Below, piece after piece: positions 59,870-64,000 of a stretch of DNA of 64,000 bases. Location: NCBI GenBank assembly GCA_013397795.1, contig VZTJ01000294.1, positions 64,219 to 128,218 on the forward strand, given 5' to 3'. How positions within the stretch are numbered: the first letter of the stretch is position 1; the number at the start of each line of letters is the position of its first letter. Below the pieces are notes generated by a model. The model saw only the letters and a list, made by a program, of their open reading frames with translations, was not told the origin of the DNA and did no database searches. Source of the stretch: Orthonyx spaldingii. Its lineage: Eukaryota > Chordata > Aves > Passeriformes > Orthonychidae. A program made the position numbers and the translations under genes.

Positions 59870-62800
59870 TTTTGGTTGCTTACATTTTTATATAAATTTA
59901 TACTTATACTTTTCCAGTTCTTATTTCTCCAGCAGAGGTTCAGCGTAAATAATTGTAAGGGAGCTGGGCACTTTTTAAGTGAAGTCCATTAGCAGAAATG
60001 TCGCAAAGATGGAAAAGTTGTGTTCTGGCTCCTCTGGGCTGGTATTTCACAGGCAAGTCTGACGAATACTTTATATATTTTATGAGAGTCTGGAAGTTGC
60101 TGGATGGATTTTTCTCTCATCCAGATGATGCTGTCTGTGAATATGAAGCTTGTTTCCTATTAACAGCTGTTCTTGCAATCTTGAAATCCATTTTCACAAA
60201 TGCTCATGTCCATGAGAGTGTTGCTTTCTTGGGGAGATCATAAAAGAGTGACTGGTTGTGTCGTAACAAATTTCTTCCAGAGCTTGATAACGTATATTTT
60301 GTGAAGTCTGTAGCTGCCTAGGGAGCTGCCTTGCACCTTTCTGAACAGGACCCGTTGTGGAGGGGAACTTCCTCCCCAGTAAGAGATGTGTTATGACTTG
60401 CCCCCAACAAATGCTCCAGGGGCAGGTTTCAGTGGAACAGGGATGGCATTCAGGGTAGAGGAATTGGGAACAGAGATGAAATAGACCCAAGGATCTGTTT
60501 TGCTGTTGGAGGCAGGGGGATTCCCGAAGGGAAAAATGGAATTGGTAGAAATAAGTGTTGCTTGTGCCTGTGACATGAAAGAGTATTTTTGGAGCTGTGG
60601 GAGTCTCCAGGTGGAGAGGAAGGAAGAGCAAGGGCTGGAATGCCTTGTGTGATGGGTTAGTCAGACTTTCTGCTAATGGAACAAAGTGAGGCATCACTGG
60701 CATTTTTAGGCTCTTGAAATTTAATTTAACATTTGTTTAAAGAACAGCTGGCTTGAATCCTGCAGGCTGAGCAGCTCACCTATGGATTGAGGAGTCTGAA
60801 AAGGTGACGGAGCCTTGGTGTTGGGCAGTGGTTCCATGTGCTGTGTGCATGGACCACTGCCAGGCTGCCTCCTTTAACAGAGGGGTCTGAACAGTGCAGA
60901 GAGGTAGGAGAACTGTATGGATGGGGTGTAATTTTCTCTAGATTTATCTGCTGATTTTCAGAGCAGTTGTTACTTGTGTCTTCTATTTTATTCTTTTATA
61001 ACGTAGCGTGGGTGTGGACTGGCAATTATTTTTGGTTCTGTGGATGTGGCTCAGCAATTTCAAATGTGGTTAGAAGTACATTTTTAAAAATGAAGGTGAA
61101 CTCCTTAAAGTGTGCACCTGGGGTAACAGTCAAGTTAATTTTCAAGTGTGATACAGCTCCCCTTTGCCTCTCCGCTCTCAATTTTGGAAACTTCTTACCA
61201 CTTTTTAAATCACTTTGCAAAACACCCATCTCTTTCAGATGAACTACATGTTCTAAGGTTAAGAAGTTTGCCTAGTTATTAGGGGAGTGCAGTTGGGTGA
61301 CTATTTTATTAGATATGCATGGATGGATTGTTTAATTAGACAGATGATATGCTTGCAATCTAAGGAGAAAAATTCAGAAAGGTTAATTAAGGAATAGTTA
61401 GAAAATTTGATGTCAGAAATGGTGTTAAGTTTCAGCGTGGACCCTCTTAATTAAAATTAGTTTAGATCATGCTGGAAGTGAATGGAAATGAAGGAAATTT
61501 AAGCTTACCATAGCTTGCAGATGTGGGGGTGTACCAAGGTCATTAATGCATATTAACTCATACTTTTAAGATTAATTTCTGGCATTAATTTGGCTTGATT
61601 TTTCCCATCTGTCTTCATGCAGACAACACTCTGAAAGCCTCACTTCTTTGAGGTATTGCAGAAATGCCTTTTTCCCCCTGCTATTCCTTTGTGACCTCTG
61701 AGCTGAGATTTTACACTGGGCTAGAGGACAGCAAGTCAAACCCTGCAGGTGATGTTTCAAATGCTTAATTGTGCACCTAAACGTTGTCTCGCTGCTGCCA
61801 GCGCTTCACATCTGCGAGGTGTTCTCAGGCGTGAAGGTCCCCGTGTTTTGGATTTCCCCTGCTTGCTGTAACTCCTGAATCGGGAGGAAAACAAACGCGG
61901 GGTGTGGTTAAACGCCACGCAGAGCTCCCAGTAAGTGGGGGAGCAGCTGTGAGCGTGTTGCCAGCCCCCCACATTCCCCTGAGTGTGCAGCCCCAGCTTG
62001 TGCTGTGCTTGGCCAGCTGCTGCTGGGGGCTGCAGGGTGGTGGTGATGACTTTTGGAGAGAGTGGGCCACCATGGCTGCCCTGAGCCCACCTGCCGGCGT
62101 TTCAGTAACCACAGGCTGTGCTGGTGGGAAGGTGTTTGTGGCTTGCTTTTTCCATCACTGACTGTTTTTCTGAAGTGAAAAACTCAGGCTGGGTGAGAAG
62201 GTGATCATATCCTGCTTCTCCTCATCTGAGATTGCCCCACGGGCGTGTTTTAATGCTGTGTCTTACAATCTTGAAGTTGTTTTAGAGCATTTCCTTTGGC
62301 CAAATTCCTGGCTAGCCATATGCTCCAAGAAACCTCCTAATCCTTCCAGTATTGCTCCTTCTAGCCCCTTTCAGCTCCTGCCAGATTCCTAAGCAGCTAT
62401 CTCCTAGCTTTGGGTCTCTCTGGTCCTTGAGCATCTTTTAGCCCTCCCACATCCTTGGCTTTCTTTCTCTTAGGTTTCATGAAAACAAACTGTTGGGAAA
62501 AAATCCCAAGCCAAAACCAAAAATACCACCATGAAAACCCCTACCCACTCTCCAAATGTCCAAATACATTCTGCCTCTTTTCTCTATAGTTGCACTTATT
62601 ATTTTTCATAAAACTGAATTTAGCTGTTGGTGTTACCAGTAGTTCTAATGAATTTTTTTATAGCCAGTTACCAGGAGACTATTAGCTGTGTCAAAAAGTG
62701 GGTGTAATGGTTCAGAGCAGATGAGCTGCAAAAACTCCCCCTTAAAAAAGGCCTGTGGAGAAGCTAATTTGGTGTTGCTCACTGGAGAAAGAGATTCTTC

Positions 62801-64000
62801 AGCTCTGGTTTCGGGAGGAGGATCAAGGAAGTTCAGTTCATCTTGAGCAAGATGGGTTTGAAATGGAAATGTTGGTCTTTGCAGTGCCTTGTCTGGGGAA
62901 AGCAGTGAGAAACTTCTGAGTTGGTAGGTGTGGAAAAAGGATCCTGCTGGGGCATTGCCGGGACAAAGCTGTGGCTGGGTGAGGCATTGGATCAGCCATA
63001 ACTTGCACAGGTCATCGTCCTCCTTGGCCATGGCGTAGCTCCTGCTTGAGCTGTGCCTGTGTGAGTTGGCTGTGTCCCTGTTGCTGCATTGTGTCCTGGT
63101 GACCTGTGGGAAACAAAGTCCTGCTTCAGCTTGCCTTGCAGCAGGTGAGTTTCTCTGTGCATGGGAAGACAGTGCAGTAGCAGGGGATTTCCTCACTAGG
63201 GTATCCTGATCATGTCCTGGTAACTGGGTCTGTGTTTGCCCAGGCACGTGGCCAACCTAGCAATCAGTAACTGGATTTTCAGTTCTTGCCCTTGAGGCTG
63301 TACTCTGTTCTGGGTAGCAGAGGTTGAGGTCTGGCAGCAGTGATCACATCATCCTCAGATCCCTGACTGAGGCACTGCCTGTGTGCCTTTGCTGCTCTCT
63401 GTGTTCTTGGTTCCCAGGCCTCTCTTCTGCAGAAGGGATGGTTTTGGGTTTCTTGGTCTTCTGTGGTGCTGCTGAAGGTCCAGTATGTGCATAGAGCCAG
63501 TTCCTGTGAGATTATGATCAGTCTTCTGCTTAAGCACAAGCTGCCAACTTAGAGAATTAATTGCCAGTGGTCTGCAGTAGCCCTTGACTTGTCCTACAAC
63601 TTGCTGTAATAAAAGGGAATAGATCTTTAGTGAAAGTGGAAGGACTTCTGTATTTTCTCTGGAAATACAGAAGGGGTTGCCAAGCCAGGCTCTCAGAAGG
63701 CAGGACAGCTTTTAATTTATACAGCCTGACTTTGACTTGTGTGTGCACTGCAGGTTCTGATTGTGTGGTTCCACAGCTGCTGCTTGGCTTGATGCTCCTT
63801 GCTCATTCTGCATAATCGATCTGCATTTGTGGTTGGTTGGTGGGGTTTTTATCCTCCTTTTTGCAGCTCTGAGGTTGTACTTTACTGGTGTACTTAAACC
63901 CTGCCCCAAGGACAGAAACACAAGCTGTCCAATATGCACCTCTGTGGTGCTGCTCATAAATGTCTGAGCAGCTGCAGTTCCTGGTGTGTTTGTGGGAAAG
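59870..64000. other. Noncoding interval to the end of the window
   Basis: No known gene recognised. Two open frames are unusual in length for the local composition, 59998-60243 (+, 81 codons from ATG) and 62645-63247 (-, 200 codons from a CTG), but neither has a known domain. They are noted under findings. Confidence 0.4.

Noticed and set aside
1..64000. CRISPR arrays, operons, bacterial promoters, tRNA and rRNA genes
   Set aside because: The sequence is vertebrate nuclear DNA; no regularly spaced direct repeats with unique spacers and no tRNA or rRNA signatures were recognised by eye.

Overview
The window looks like bird nuclear DNA, probably from a passerine. Evidence seen: CR1 LINE fragments ending in ATTCTATGAT-type tails, LTRs of a type familiar from bird endogenous retroviruses, intron-containing vertebrate genes with short introns, and about 57 kb of sequence with no recognisable gene. 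The species cannot be fixed from the sequence alone. There are two assembly gaps (runs of N at 12165-12210 and 53691-53741), both in GC-rich promoter-like DNA.

Three genes are recognised with confidence. OTOS (otospiralin, + strand, three coding exons, 8842-11507) encodes a small secreted protein known from the mammalian inner ear. COPS9 (+ strand, three coding exons, 12416-14591) encodes the 57-residue COP9 signalosome subunit 9, also called CSNAP or MYEOV2. ADIPOQ (- strand, two coding exons, 23097-24233) encodes a full-length adiponectin of 244 residues with signal peptide, one N-terminal cysteine, 22 collagen triplets and a C1q domain. COPS9 and ADIPOQ converge. At the left edge a TATA-like box, a signal-peptide exon and a strong splice donor (615-753) suggest the first exon of an unidentified secreted-protein gene.

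Layout: 1-8.8 kb is mostly noncoding with a few possible exons; 8.8-14.8 kb is the tight OTOS-COPS9 pair; 14.8-23.1 kb is a gene desert between the convergent COPS9 and ADIPOQ; 24.2-51.5 kb is a long interval that probably contains the ADIPOQ promoter and 5' noncoding exon, a solo LTR at 25.2 kb, and a CpG-rich patch at 32 kb; 51.5-53.0 kb is an endogenous retrovirus remnant on the minus strand; 53.4-54.2 kb is a CpG island, probably the promoter of a gene lying to the right; 54.2-64 kb has no recognisable coding exon and one CR1 copy at 59.3 kb.

The most unusual feature is the COPS9 promoter. It is built from a 51-bp minisatellite in which every intact copy carries an RFX-type X-box, a GC-box and a YY1-type AAGATGGCGGCC motif, giving an array of regulatory modules broken by an assembly gap. 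It begins only about 230 bp after the OTOS poly(A) signal. The gene order is also informative: OTOS and COPS9 belong to the human 2q37 block and ADIPOQ to the human 3q27 block, so a junction between those ancestral blocks lies in the 8 kb between COPS9 and ADIPOQ. No undescribed multi-gene system was seen.
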